A stretch of 51,615 nt of DNA from a virus: IMG/VR virus record IMGVR_UViG_3300013126_004080, positions 1-51,615 of that record; one strand, written 5' to 3'. Below, one piece after another: positions 9,800-18,671 of this stretch (positions are counted from its first letter, which is position 1; every line of letters starts with the position of its first letter). Under the pieces are notes generated by a model. The model was not told the origin of the DNA. It did not search any database and was given only the letters and a program-made list of their open reading frames with translations. A program made the position numbers and the translations under genes.

Positions 9800-10564
9800 A
9801 TGACAGACAATATTGTTTTGATTACTGGCGGATTTGATTCAATACATCCTGAACACATTTCGTTCATCAAAGAAGCAAGTAAACTTGGTAGAGTTATAGT
9901 TGGTCTAAATTCTGATGAATGTCTTACTAAAAAAAAAGACAAGCCTGTTATGAATTTTCAAGAAAGAAAATATATATTAGAACAACTTAAAGGTATTTTA
10001 TGTGTGTTGGAGTTCGACGATTCAGATAATACATCATCAGATGCAATTCAAAAAGTAATAAAATTATTTCCAAATAATAAAATTATTTTTATAAAAAATG
10101 AATATGAATCACAAGTTATTATTTCAGAAATTGAAAAATTTAAAGATAATTTTGCCATTTCATTTTGCTTAGGTAGGTTTGAAGAAATGAAAAATAATAA
10201 TTTTAATCATTTGATTTCTAAATGTAACCAAACAATAGAAAAAAAAATCTGGGGAGATTCAATTACTTGTTATAGTTCTGAGAATACCAAAGTAAAAAGA
10301 TTAATAATTGAACCAAAAAAATCAATATCAATGCAATATCATCTTCATAGAAACGAACTTTGGTTTGTTGAATCTGGTTCTGGAACAATTTATACTTATG
10401 ATAAAAGTAATATTATCAAAGTGAAAGACATATATAAACATGAAATGTATCATGTTCCTGTTAAAAAATGGCACAAACTAGAGTCACACTCTGATACAGA
10501 ACTGTGCATAGTTGAAATACAATATGGCAATTTATGTGTTGAAAAGGACATTGTAAGATTATGA
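9800..10564 (+). CDS. Nucleotidyltransferase-cupin fusion
   Basis: A 254-residue two-domain protein. Residues 1-140 resemble cytidylyltransferase-fold enzymes (TagD / RfaE-C type): VLITGGFDSIHPEHISFIKEA, where HPEH replaces the usual HxGH, and VGLNSDECL. Residues 145-254 match the cupin of type II phosphomannose isomerase/GDP-mannose pyrophosphorylase proteins (KIWGDS, VKRLIIEPKKS, SMQYHLHRNELWFVESGSG, then HVPVKKWHKLE). The likely role is in sugar-phosphate activation; the altered first His/Gly motif makes substrate and activity uncertain. ATGA overlap with the next gene. Confidence 0.72.
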   Translation: MTDNIVLITGGFDSIHPEHISFIKEASKLGRVIVGLNSDECLTKKKDKPVMNFQERKYILEQLKGILCVLEFDDSDNTSSDAIQKVIKLFPNNKIIFIKNEYESQVIISEIEKFKDNFAISFCLGRFEEMKNNNFNHLISKCNQTIEKKIWGDSITCYSSENTKVKRLIIEPKKSISMQYHLHRNELWFVESGSGTIYTYDKSNIIKVKDIYKHEMYHVPVKKWHKLESHSDTELCIVEIQYGNLCVEKDIVRL

Positions 10565-11214
10565 AGAATATTTTGATTGCGACACCATGTCTATATGGTA
10601 AAGTTGATGCATATTATGTGCATAGTCTTTGTGAATCAATTAAGTTAGGATTACAAAAAGATATACACATCAGTGCCGTATTCTTGGCAGATGAAAGTAT
10701 ACTTACAATAGCAAGAAATGAATTAATCAATCTTGCATATCGTGAACAATATGATTCAATGGTCTTTATTGATGATGATGAATTGTGGGAACCAAATGGG
10801 CTCATTGAAATAATTGAATCAGAAAAAGATGTTGTTGCGCTTCCTGTTGTCAATAAAGGTGATAAAAAAGAAGAATACAATGTTTACTTTGAAAAAGATG
10901 CCGTCGAAAAAGACACGAAAGACGGATATCTAAAAGTCAAACAAGTCGGTACAGGCTTTCTTAAACTTTCCAAAAAAGCAATAGTTGATCTGTGTGAATC
11001 AAATCCAGATATTATTTTCCGAAACACCAAATTAAAAAACGTATTTGAATTTAACTATTCAAATGGCGCATTTGTCGGTGAAGACATTGCTTTGTGTGCC
11101 AAATTAAAAGAATTGGGTTATTCTATTTGGGTAAATCCAAAGTATACTGTGTATCATATGGGCGTAAAAATGTACAAGGGCAATTTTCAAAATAGTTTAG
11201 TAAAAACATTATAA
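10561..11214 (+). CDS. GT-A fold glycosyltransferase, phage family
   Basis: A 217-residue protein with ILIATPCLYG at the N-terminus, a MVFIDDDELW segment (DDD at 71-73) as metal/nucleotide-sugar motif, GTGFLKLSKKAI, and GEDIALCAKLKELG, a likely catalytic acid region. The same order of motifs occurs in the 272-residue protein at 40896-41714, so the two are paralogues. Acceptor unknown. From this gene onward glycine before C-starting codons is mostly GGG, unlike the upstream part of the island. Confidence 0.72.
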   Translation: MKNILIATPCLYGKVDAYYVHSLCESIKLGLQKDIHISAVFLADESILTIARNELINLAYREQYDSMVFIDDDELWEPNGLIEIIESEKDVVALPVVNKGDKKEEYNVYFEKDAVEKDTKDGYLKVKQVGTGFLKLSKKAIVDLCESNPDIIFRNTKLKNVFEFNYSNGAFVGEDIALCAKLKELGYSIWVNPKYTVYHMGVKMYKGNFQNSLVKTL

Positions 11215-11220
11215 TTCACC

Positions 11221-12498
11221 ATGAATAATATGATTGATGTGGTCATTCCCACAATGTGGAAGCACAAAGAATTTGTCGATTATCTTGCTCAGTATTGTGA
11301 ATATCCTACCATAAAAAAAATAATACTAATCGATAATAATCGTCAAGAAAAACCTCAAAGTGATATATTCAAACATCAAAAAATAGAATATGTTTCATAC
11401 AATAAAAATTTGTATGTAAATCCTTCCTGGAATGAGGGTTATCTAAGAAGTAAATGTGATGTGCTATGTGTTTTAAATGATGATATATTCGTACAAAAAA
11501 ATATATTTGATTACATGAGCATACTAGATTTTTCAGAAATAGATATAATAGGTGTTCATCTCAAAGGAAGTGTTGATAATTACCACATCGTAAATCATCC
11601 TGACCACAAAGAAGAACTTATACGTTTAAATGTGGACAAAACACAAGCTATTGGTGGGCAAAGTTATGCTTTTGGTGTTTGCATGTTTATCAAGAGAAAG
11701 TCATATCGAATAATACCCAGTCTATACAAAATATGGTATGGTGACGATTATCTGATACAGAAATGTAAAAATATATACACGCTTAAAACAAGCCAAATTA
11801 CAGGTGAGATATCTAAAACAATTATGGCATATGAAAAAAATTCAGAATTACAAAAAAGAATTGAACTTGATTCAAAAAATGCATACAAACATTTTTTTGT
11901 GGCTAAAAATTGGGATCTCGTACAACAATATGCATTTAAAAATGATGAAAAGAAAATGACAACAAATATCTTTGAACAAGAATATCAAAAAGCATTGAGT
12001 GTAAAATCGGATATAAATGAAAATTTACCTGTTCTTTTTGAATTGGCGAAGGAATGTTCACACATCACCGAATTTGGTGTGCGAACAGGCGTAAGCACAC
12101 GAGCTTTTTTAAACACAAAGGCAGAATTGATTTCTTATGATATACAATTAGATTCAGTAGTAAATAATCTTTTTGTTCTTGCCAAAAAGCAAGGAAAAAA
12201 AGTACAATATATAAAAGCTGATGTTCTTAATATTGAAATAAAAGAAACTGATTTTCTTTTTATTGATACCTTTCATGTATATTCACAACTTAAAAAAGAA
12301 TTAAATTTACATGCAAAAAAGGTAAAAAAATATATTGCTTTTCATGATACGCATACCTTTGGATTGAAAGGTGAAGATCAGAAAGATAATAAAGGGCTTT
12401 TAACTGCTATCATAGAATTTTTAATAGAAAATCCAGAATGGAGATTTCGTACATTTAAAACAAATAATAATGGTATGACTGTTATTGAGAGGGTTTAA
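11221..12498 (+). CDS. Glycosyltransferase-methyltransferase fusion
   Basis: A 425-residue protein. Residues 1-200 look like a GT2-type GT-A domain: DVVIPTMWKHKEFVDYLA, IILIDNN, and LCVLNDDIFVQ with NDD at 86-88. Residues 260-425 resemble a class I SAM-dependent methyltransferase: ITEFGVRTGVSTRAFL as glycine loop, ISYDIQLDS as motif II, DFLFIDTFHVYSQLKKEL, and IAFHDTHTFG. The second half is close in pattern to cephalosporin-hydroxylase/sugar O-methyltransferase relatives. It is the second transferase-methyltransferase fusion in the island. Substrate unknown. Confidence 0.72.
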   Translation: MNNMIDVVIPTMWKHKEFVDYLAQYCEYPTIKKIILIDNNRQEKPQSDIFKHQKIEYVSYNKNLYVNPSWNEGYLRSKCDVLCVLNDDIFVQKNIFDYMSILDFSEIDIIGVHLKGSVDNYHIVNHPDHKEELIRLNVDKTQAIGGQSYAFGVCMFIKRKSYRIIPSLYKIWYGDDYLIQKCKNIYTLKTSQITGEISKTIMAYEKNSELQKRIELDSKNAYKHFFVAKNWDLVQQYAFKNDEKKMTTNIFEQEYQKALSVKSDINENLPVLFELAKECSHITEFGVRTGVSTRAFLNTKAELISYDIQLDSVVNNLFVLAKKQGKKVQYIKADVLNIEIKETDFLFIDTFHVYSQLKKELNLHAKKVKKYIAFHDTHTFGLKGEDQKDNKGLLTAIIEFLIENPEWRFRTFKTNNNGMTVIERV

Positions 12499-12499
12499 T

Positions 12500-13396
12500 A
12501 TGAAATATAGTATTTTTCATTTGCAAGGTGGTATAGGTAAACATGTTGCTGCCACAGCCGTTGCGAGGGCAATTAAAAATAATCATCCCGATAGGCATCT
12601 AATTGTTGTCTGCGCTTATCCCGAAATTTTTATTAATTTACCCTTTATTCATAGAGTGTTTCAACTAGGAAATACATCTTATTTTTATCAGGAATATATT
12701 CAAGATAAAGATTCAATCATCTTTCACCATGAGCCATATTACACGACAAATCACATTCATAAAAGAAAAAAATTAATTGAAAATTGGTGTGAATTGTATA
12801 ACCTAAATTATTCGGGTGAAACTCCTGAACTTAAATTCAACAAATTACAATTCGATCTATCAAAAAAATTCTGGGGCAGAAAAAAACCCATCATGCTCAT
12901 ACACACAAATGGTGGCATGATGACAACAGATGCAAAACCACACTCTTGGACAAGAGATATGCCCGAGGATATTGCGCAAGAAATAGTAGATTATTATAAA
13001 AAAGATTATCATATTTACCAAGTTACAAAACTTAATAGCCCAAAACTAAAAGATGCTGAACATATTTTTGCAACTCCGGAAAAAGCCCTTACTTTGATGG
13101 AACTTTTTAGTATACTTCTTCACAGTAAAAAACGAATTCTGATTGACTCGTGTATTCAGCATGCGGCAGCGGCAATGAAAAGAAAATCAACAGTTCTTTG
13201 GAATGGTACAAGCCCCAAAGTATTTGGATATGATATTCACGACAATCTATGCACAGAAGTGCCATATGACTTTAAATTACCAGGAAGTTATCTTTTTGAT
13301 TTCGATTTCAATGGCAATGAAATAGAATATCCATTTACAGATGATGTTAAATTATTCGATATAAATAAGATTATTGATTCAATTAATAAACAATGA
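12500..13396 (+). CDS. GT9-like (heptosyltransferase-type) glycosyltransferase
   Basis: A 298-residue protein from ATG 12500, directly after the previous stop; an in-frame TTG at 12485 is less likely. The N-terminus FHLQGGIGKHVAATAVARAI resembles the GG(I/L)GD-type loop of GT-B enzymes. The C-terminal part (LFSILLHSKKRILIDSCIQH, AAAAMKRKSTVLWNGTSP) matches the donor-binding half of ADP-heptose:LPS heptosyltransferases. It may be a GT-B enzyme acting on LPS-like or virion glycans. The match is by pattern only and the family is diverse. Confidence 0.62.
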   Translation: MKYSIFHLQGGIGKHVAATAVARAIKNNHPDRHLIVVCAYPEIFINLPFIHRVFQLGNTSYFYQEYIQDKDSIIFHHEPYYTTNHIHKRKKLIENWCELYNLNYSGETPELKFNKLQFDLSKKFWGRKKPIMLIHTNGGMMTTDAKPHSWTRDMPEDIAQEIVDYYKKDYHIYQVTKLNSPKLKDAEHIFATPEKALTLMELFSILLHSKKRILIDSCIQHAAAAMKRKSTVLWNGTSPKVFGYDIHDNLCTEVPYDFKLPGSYLFDFDFNGNEIEYPFTDDVKLFDINKIIDSINKQ

Positions 13397-13409
13397 CGGG
13401 GCACATAAC

Positions 13410-14363
13410 ATGAAAGACATGATCAAAGAACTTATACGTGAAGAAATGCAAAGAGCAAGCATGAAAAAATATTATTTCATGTCAGGTTTACCAAGATCAG
13501 GTAGTACACTTATATCTTCTCTACTCAATCAAAATCCTAGATTTTATTCTGGTCCAAGTTCACCTGTAGTGCCAACTATGTTGGCGATAGAACAATCATT
13601 ATCACAAGATGAATTGTTCCTTGCATATCCTAAACCGGAACAAGCTGCAAAAATTATTTCTTCCGTTCTTGAAACTTATTACAGTGATATAGACAAGCCA
13701 GTAATTTTTGATAAAAATAGGTCTTGGACAAATAGGCTTCATTATATTCCAGGTTATTTTAATATTGAACCAAAAGTCTTGTGCCCCGTTCGTAACATTG
13801 ACGAAATCTTAACATCATTTATTATGATGCATCGTAGAAATCCGTGGGACGGAAATGGCAAAATTAATTTTATGGATGAGATGTTAATTAAAAGTAACAT
13901 TCCACTGAACGATGACAATAGATGCGAATTTCTTGCAGGATCAAATGGAATTCTTGGGCAAAGTTATAATGGGCTAAAAGAGTGTCTGACACAAGGAAAA
14001 CAAAGTAATTTACATTTCATTGAGTATGATGACTTGATGAATGAGCCTGAAAAAACTATGAGGGCTATCTATGACTTTCTAGGTGAAGAATATTATTCAC
14101 ATGATTTCTCAAAAATAGAAAATATTCATAAAGAAAAGGATAAAGAGGTGTATGGGCTTGCAGATATGCATGATGTAAGAAGTGAATTGAAAAAAGTCTC
14201 AGCCGATCCAAAAGAAATTTTGTCAGAAAGAATTATTGAAATGTGCAAAAATACAGAATTTTGGAGAGACATTCATACAGAAGTTGATTATGATAATCTA
14301 GATGATAATGATACAAATGATTATCAAGAAGAAACAAGCAATTCAAAACTAATAGGAGTATAA
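13410..14363 (+). CDS. PAPS-dependent sulfotransferase
   Basis: A 317-residue protein. FMSGLPRSGSTLISSLLNQ is the 5'-phosphosulfate-binding loop (GLPRSGST at 26-33). CPVRNIDEILTSFIMMHRR matches the 3'-phosphate-binding segment, with its Arg and Ser. Members transfer sulfate from PAPS to hydroxyls or amines of sugars or other acceptors. The start is ATG 13410; the longer in-frame alternative would need an ATT codon. The APS-kinase-like gene two positions downstream suggests that sulfate donor and transfer are encoded together. Confidence 0.82.
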   Translation: MKDMIKELIREEMQRASMKKYYFMSGLPRSGSTLISSLLNQNPRFYSGPSSPVVPTMLAIEQSLSQDELFLAYPKPEQAAKIISSVLETYYSDIDKPVIFDKNRSWTNRLHYIPGYFNIEPKVLCPVRNIDEILTSFIMMHRRNPWDGNGKINFMDEMLIKSNIPLNDDNRCEFLAGSNGILGQSYNGLKECLTQGKQSNLHFIEYDDLMNEPEKTMRAIYDFLGEEYYSHDFSKIENIHKEKDKEVYGLADMHDVRSELKKVSADPKEILSERIIEMCKNTEFWRDIHTEVDYDNLDDNDTNDYQEETSNSKLIGV

Positions 14364-14364
14364 A

Positions 14365-14640
14365 ATGATAGAAGAAAATCTGACACCGGAACAGCAACAA
14401 GAAAGGGTCGATCAAACAGTAAGAGCGGCACGCGATAGTGTATGGGTTATTTCTGATGAAATTCAAAAAAAAGCTGCAAGAAATGGTGTTCTGACCGAAG
14501 AAGGAAAAGGTAATCTAGAACGTAATGTTGCGCACTTAGAACTCGTTATGCAAGATCCGAAAGTAGTGGAATTAGGTGGTGATCTGTCTGATCTTACGAC
14601 AGCAATTACCGATGGAAAGGCAGCATTAGTCGAGGAATAA
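14365..14640 (+). CDS. Small conserved-looking protein, unknown
   Basis: A 91-residue, acidic, mostly helical protein (LTPEQQQERVDQTVRAARDS, then a C-terminal helix rich in Asp/Leu). It follows AGGAGTATAAA one base after the sulfotransferase stop and is one base ahead of the APS-kinase-like gene. No motif, signal or membrane segment is visible and I do not recognise the family. Its position just before the neck genes could equally link it to virion assembly. Confidence 0.6.
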   Translation: MIEENLTPEQQQERVDQTVRAARDSVWVISDEIQKKAARNGVLTEEGKGNLERNVAHLELVMQDPKVVELGGDLSDLTTAITDGKAALVEE

Positions 14641-14641
14641 G

Positions 14642-15496
14642 ATGAAAAAAATATTGATCATGGGTCTTCCTGGTTCAGGTAAGACATACTTTGCAGAAAA
14701 ATTAAAATCTTATTTAGAAAAAAATGGTGGGCTACACAATATGCCCAGTGAACGTATTGCAAATTTAGAAGCAGTTCCTTCCACATATAAATTTACAGTA
14801 CAATGGTTCAATGCGGATGAAGTACGAAAAAAATATAATGATTGGGATTTTTCAAAAGAAGGAAGAATTCGCCAAAGTTTACGTATGGCAGAATTTGCTC
14901 TAAAATGTCAAGCAGATTTTGTCATATGTGATTTTGTTGCACCTCTTCCGGAAATGAGACACAACTTCAAAGCAGATTGGACCATTTGGATGGACACAAT
15001 CGATGCAGGTAGGTATGAAGATACCAATAAAGCATTTGTTCCTCCTGACATATATGACTTTCGCATCACGGAACAAAATGCTGAAAAATGGGCATCATAT
15101 GTCGGTGATATGATTCTGTTCAATAAAAGAAGGCCTGTGTTTGATTGGAAAAAAGAAACCGTTCAGATGTTAGGTAGATGGCAACCTTGGCATCAAGGGC
15201 ATCGTGCATTGTTTGAGAGAGCGATTAAAAAAACTGGGCAAGTTGTCATTCAAATTCGTGATTGCCAGGGGTGGCAAAACAGCAATCCTTTTGCAATCGA
15301 GCAAGTTAAAAATTATATTCGCAGAGATTTGGATACATTGTATCAGGGTCAATATGAAATACAAATTGTTCCGAATATTGTAAATATAACTTATGGAAGA
15401 GATGTGGGTTACAAGATTGAACAAGAAGTCTTTGATGATAATGTTCATTCTATTTCTGCCACAAAAATTAGAAAAGAAATGGGGTTTGATAAATAA
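14642..15496 (+). CDS. APS kinase-like / nucleotidyltransferase fusion
   Basis: A 284-residue fusion. Residues 1-165 follow CysC-type adenylylsulfate kinases: P-loop GLPGSGKT (8-15), WFNADEVRKKYNDWDFS, GRIRQSLRMAE, and FVICDFVAPLPEMR. APS kinase makes PAPS from APS and ATP. Residues 175-284 form an HxGH nucleotidyltransferase: GRWQPWHQGHRAL (178-190) and ISATKIRKEMG near the end. These two motifs fit NMN adenylyl-/cytidylyltransferases better than ATP sulfurylase. With the nearby sulfotransferase the kinase half probably supplies PAPS; the second activity is unclear. Confidence 0.75.
   Translation: MKKILIMGLPGSGKTYFAEKLKSYLEKNGGLHNMPSERIANLEAVPSTYKFTVQWFNADEVRKKYNDWDFSKEGRIRQSLRMAEFALKCQADFVICDFVAPLPEMRHNFKADWTIWMDTIDAGRYEDTNKAFVPPDIYDFRITEQNAEKWASYVGDMILFNKRRPVFDWKKETVQMLGRWQPWHQGHRALFERAIKKTGQVVIQIRDCQGWQNSNPFAIEQVKNYIRRDLDTLYQGQYEIQIVPNIVNITYGRDVGYKIEQEVFDDNVHSISATKIRKEMGFDK
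15488..15495 (+). promoter_or_regulatory. Putative late promoter for gp13
   Basis: GATAAATA matches the T4-type late -10 element NATAAATA. It overlaps the stop codon of the upstream gene and lies about 30 bp before the gp13 start, as expected for a promoter read by gp55-RNA polymerase. Confidence 0.6.
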
Positions 15497-15523
15497 TCCA
15501 TTATAAACTTAAAGGGCTTAAAA

Positions 15524-16300
15524 ATGCCAGCGGTAACTAATAGAAGTACATTTAAAGACTATTGTTTACGCAGACTAGGCTTTCCTACTATTGAAATAAA
15601 TGTTGATGATGATCAAGTAGAAGATAGAATAGATGATGCCTTGCAATACTGGCAAGACTATCATTTTGATGCTTTACAGAAAGTATACTATATTAAGGCT
15701 CTAGATTCTACTGATATGACAAATAAGTATATCAATCTGGATCCATCAGTCACGCTCGACACTGGCAATAATTCTGTGAATATAGTTGGTGTCACAAGAG
15801 TTTTTCCAATTTCAGATTCAATTAATCAAAATAATATGTTTGATCTCAGATATCAATTGAGATTAAATGAATTATATGATTTCACTTCTGCATCTTATAT
15901 CAATTACACATTAACGATGCAGCATCTTAGATCGCTTGAACTTATGTTTACTGGTGAAGTTCCGATACGATTTCAGAGACATATGCACAGGTTATATTGT
16001 GATTGGGGTTGGGGTACAGCAGTGAATGCTGGCACAGTCATAATTGCAGAATGCTTTGCGCTAATTAAACCTGATGATTTTGCATCAGTCTGGAATGACC
16101 GTTGGCTGAAAGAATATGCCACTGCTCTAATCAAGAGAACTTGGGGAGCAAATTTATCAAAATTTCAAGGAGTACAATTGCCAGGAGGAGTAATGTTAAA
16201 TGGTGAAACCATATATAATGACGCGATGAAAGAAATAGAAAGACTCGAAGAGGAAATGCAGAGTAAATATGAACTTCCAGTGGACTTTTACTTAAACTAA
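15524..16300 (+). CDS. 13: Neck protein gp13
   Basis: A 258-residue protein matching T4-like gp13: a characteristic N-terminus around TFKDYCLRRLGFPTIEINVDDDQVEDRI, and a central region with HMHRLYCDWGWG. In T4, gp13 and gp14 form the neck that seals the filled head and joins it to the tail. It starts the canonical 13-14-15-16-17 order. Its stop overlaps the gp14 start (TAATGG). Confidence 0.93.
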   Translation: MPAVTNRSTFKDYCLRRLGFPTIEINVDDDQVEDRIDDALQYWQDYHFDALQKVYYIKALDSTDMTNKYINLDPSVTLDTGNNSVNIVGVTRVFPISDSINQNNMFDLRYQLRLNELYDFTSASYINYTLTMQHLRSLELMFTGEVPIRFQRHMHRLYCDWGWGTAVNAGTVIIAECFALIKPDDFASVWNDRWLKEYATALIKRTWGANLSKFQGVQLPGGVMLNGETIYNDAMKEIERLEEEMQSKYELPVDFYLN

Positions 16301-17172
16301 TGGCTACAAATCTCTATTTTAATAATTTCAACTCTACGCCAGAACAAAGACTGGTGGAAGATTTGATGATTGAAACCATTAAGATAAATGGTGTGGATTG
16401 CTATTACATACCGAACATTAATGAGTCAGCCAGAGACCTATTGTATGGTGAAGATCCGCTAAAAAAGTTTACAGCGGCATATCCTCTAGAATTATACATA
16501 ACAAACGTAGATGGATATGAAGGAGAAAGAGAATTCTTTTCGAAGTTTGGGCTTGAGATAAGAAATAATATGTCAGTTATTATTTCAAAAAGATCATTTG
16601 CCCGTTGGGTGCCACAAACCTATCATCGCCCAAGAGAAGGTGATTTAATTTACATACCTTTCTTTGCGCAAACAGGTGAAATGTATGAAATAAAATATGT
16701 TAATTTCTCCGAAGCATTCTATGTATTAGGTAATAAATTTCCATATTTTTATAAACTTGAACTGGAAAAATTCAAGTATTCACAAGAAACAATAGACGTT
16801 GGAATACCTATGATTGATGATATAGTTTATCAAGATGCGTATTCGATTGAATTGAATATCAATAAATCTACAGGAAATGGTAATTTTATTCTCGGCGAAT
16901 CAGTACACAACACTTCAAATACGGTGTATGGTACAGTAACGGATTGGAATGCAAATACCGGTATCATAAAAGTTACAGACATTTATGGCGATTTTGCTAA
17001 TAATATGTTACTACGCGGAAACACAAGCAATGCATCATACACTACGACAGCAACACCAGACGATCTAAAAGATAATGAACTTCGTGAAATGTATGATAAT
17101 AAGATCATTCAAATAGAGGCAGATGAAATAATTGACAACACAGAAGCTAATCCTTTTGGTAGAATAACATGA
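16300..17172 (+). CDS. 14: Neck protein gp14
   Basis: A 290-residue T4-like gp14. The N-terminal half (EQRLVEDLMIETIKINGVDC, FARWVPQTYHRPREGDLIYIP) is the conserved part. A threonine/asparagine-rich segment follows at about 190-260. In T4 it completes the head-tail neck with gp13. It overlaps gp13 by 1 bp and gp15 by 4 bp, so the three are translationally linked. Confidence 0.93.
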   Translation: MATNLYFNNFNSTPEQRLVEDLMIETIKINGVDCYYIPNINESARDLLYGEDPLKKFTAAYPLELYITNVDGYEGEREFFSKFGLEIRNNMSVIISKRSFARWVPQTYHRPREGDLIYIPFFAQTGEMYEIKYVNFSEAFYVLGNKFPYFYKLELEKFKYSQETIDVGIPMIDDIVYQDAYSIELNINKSTGNGNFILGESVHNTSNTVYGTVTDWNANTGIIKVTDIYGDFANNMLLRGNTSNASYTTTATPDDLKDNELREMYDNKIIQIEADEIIDNTEANPFGRIT

Positions 17173-18173
17173 CAGCAAATTATTCATACCATAAGATAAT
17201 AAGAAAAATCATCGTAGCTTTTGGTGATATGTTTAATAACATTAAAATCGGAAGATATGATGCAAACGGGCAAGAGCTTGAACAATTTCTTGTACCCTTG
17301 CTATATGGCGGTAAAGAAAAATATGTTTCGAGACTTGAAGGTGATCCAGAACTTGATAAGAAAGTTCAAATAACATTACCCGTTATGTCATATGAACTTA
17401 CAGATATGAGCTATGATTCTGGAAGAAAGTTAAATTCAAATTTCAATAATGTTGGAAGTAGTTACGACCAGAGTACAAGTTTTTCGGTGTACAATCCTGT
17501 TCCATTTGATTTTGATTTTTCTCTATTTGCATATGTAAGAAACTTCGAAGATGGTGCACAACTTATAGAAAAAATATTACCATACTTTAAACCAGATTAT
17601 ACGATTGCAGTTAATCTAATACCAGAAATGGGTTTAGTTAAACAATTACCCATTATACTTAAAGATGTTTCACATGAAAATGACTATGAAGGTGGTTATG
17701 ATTCGGATGTGCGCAGAATAATTTGGACATTAAATTTCACAGTAAAAGGTTATTTGTATGGTCCAATCACTGCATCGAAAGTTATACGAACATCAATTAC
17801 GAATATTTTAAATGATGACGGATTACAAAGCGACACACCAATCTCAATAACAATGAACACAGGTGGTTTGGGCAATTACAAATATGATGAGATTGTTTAT
17901 CAGGGTTACTCCTACGAAACTGCTACTGCAACGGCAAATGTCAGTAATTGGATATCAACAACAAAAACCCTTTTAATTACAAAAGCATCTGGGCATTTTG
18001 TAAGTGGGCAAAATGTAATAGGGTTATCAACTAATTCCACATGGCAAGCAAATACATTTAGCGTAAATTCATCCAATTTAGTTAATATAACTGTTACTCC
18101 AAATCCTTCCAATGTGTTATTACCTAACAATTATACATACACTACAGTCATAACAGAATTTCCAAATACATAA
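17169..18173 (+). CDS. 15: Tail sheath stabiliser/completion protein gp15
   Basis: A 334-residue protein. The first 230 residues follow gp15 (YHKIIRKIIVAFGDMFNNI, LPVMSYELTDMSYDSGRKLN, NPVPFDFDFSLFAYVRNFED). In T4, gp15 caps the tail and binds the head neck. It is about 60 residues longer than T4 gp15: the extra C-terminal 100 residues are Thr/Asn/Ser-rich and beta-like, suggesting a decoration or attachment domain. Confidence 0.92.
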   Translation: MTANYSYHKIIRKIIVAFGDMFNNIKIGRYDANGQELEQFLVPLLYGGKEKYVSRLEGDPELDKKVQITLPVMSYELTDMSYDSGRKLNSNFNNVGSSYDQSTSFSVYNPVPFDFDFSLFAYVRNFEDGAQLIEKILPYFKPDYTIAVNLIPEMGLVKQLPIILKDVSHENDYEGGYDSDVRRIIWTLNFTVKGYLYGPITASKVIRTSITNILNDDGLQSDTPISITMNTGGLGNYKYDEIVYQGYSYETATATANVSNWISTTKTLLITKASGHFVSGQNVIGLSTNSTWQANTFSVNSSNLVNITVTPNPSNVLLPNNYTYTTVITEFPNT

Positions 18174-18178
18174 TAACC

Positions 18179-18613
18179 ATGTCAAAATTTGATAAAAGTA
18201 TGTCAGAGATATTTGATATAGAACCTGGCAGTATAAAAGAAAAACCTTCTTTACCGGTTGCTATAGATACAAATGTGTCAAAAGGGCTTGAAATAGACCT
18301 AGATGCCGACTATCAGGAGTCAAGGCAAACATACAAAGAACTGATTGAAAAGGGTAATCAAGCCATTGATCATCTTTTGGCAATCGCATCAGAGACTGAA
18401 CATCCTAGAGCATTTGAAGTTGTTGCAACACTCATCAAAAACACCTCAGAAGCCAATGAAAAATTATTAAATATGCAAAAGATCATGCGTGAAATGAAAG
18501 GATTAAAGTCAAACGATAACAGTAAAGTTTCAGTTGACAAAGCCATATTTGTAGGATCAACAGCAGAACTATCAAAATTAATCAAAGGTAAGAGAGAGGA
18601 AATTGATAAATAG
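18179..18613 (+). CDS. 16: Small terminase subunit gp16
   Basis: A 144-residue protein with the T4-like gp16 pattern: an acidic N-terminus and a central helical region (TYKELIEKGNQAIDHLLAIA, HPRAFEVVATLIKNTSEANEKLL). gp16 recognises viral DNA and stimulates the gp17 motor. It is normally adjacent to gp17; here a homing endonuclease gene separates the two. Confidence 0.9.
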   Translation: MSKFDKSMSEIFDIEPGSIKEKPSLPVAIDTNVSKGLEIDLDADYQESRQTYKELIEKGNQAIDHLLAIASETEHPRAFEVVATLIKNTSEANEKLLNMQKIMREMKGLKSNDNSKVSVDKAIFVGSTAELSKLIKGKREEIDK

Positions 18614-18671
18614 GTGTATGTCGCCGGAGTACCAGTCCGCACATACTCTAACACTTACAGGAGTGTCAGCA

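Noticed and set aside
15170-15496. ATP sulfurylase as the second half of the APS-kinase fusion
   Set aside because: The GRWQPWHQGH and ISATKIR motifs fit NMN adenylyl-/cytidylyltransferases; the ATP sulfurylase RNP motif is absent.
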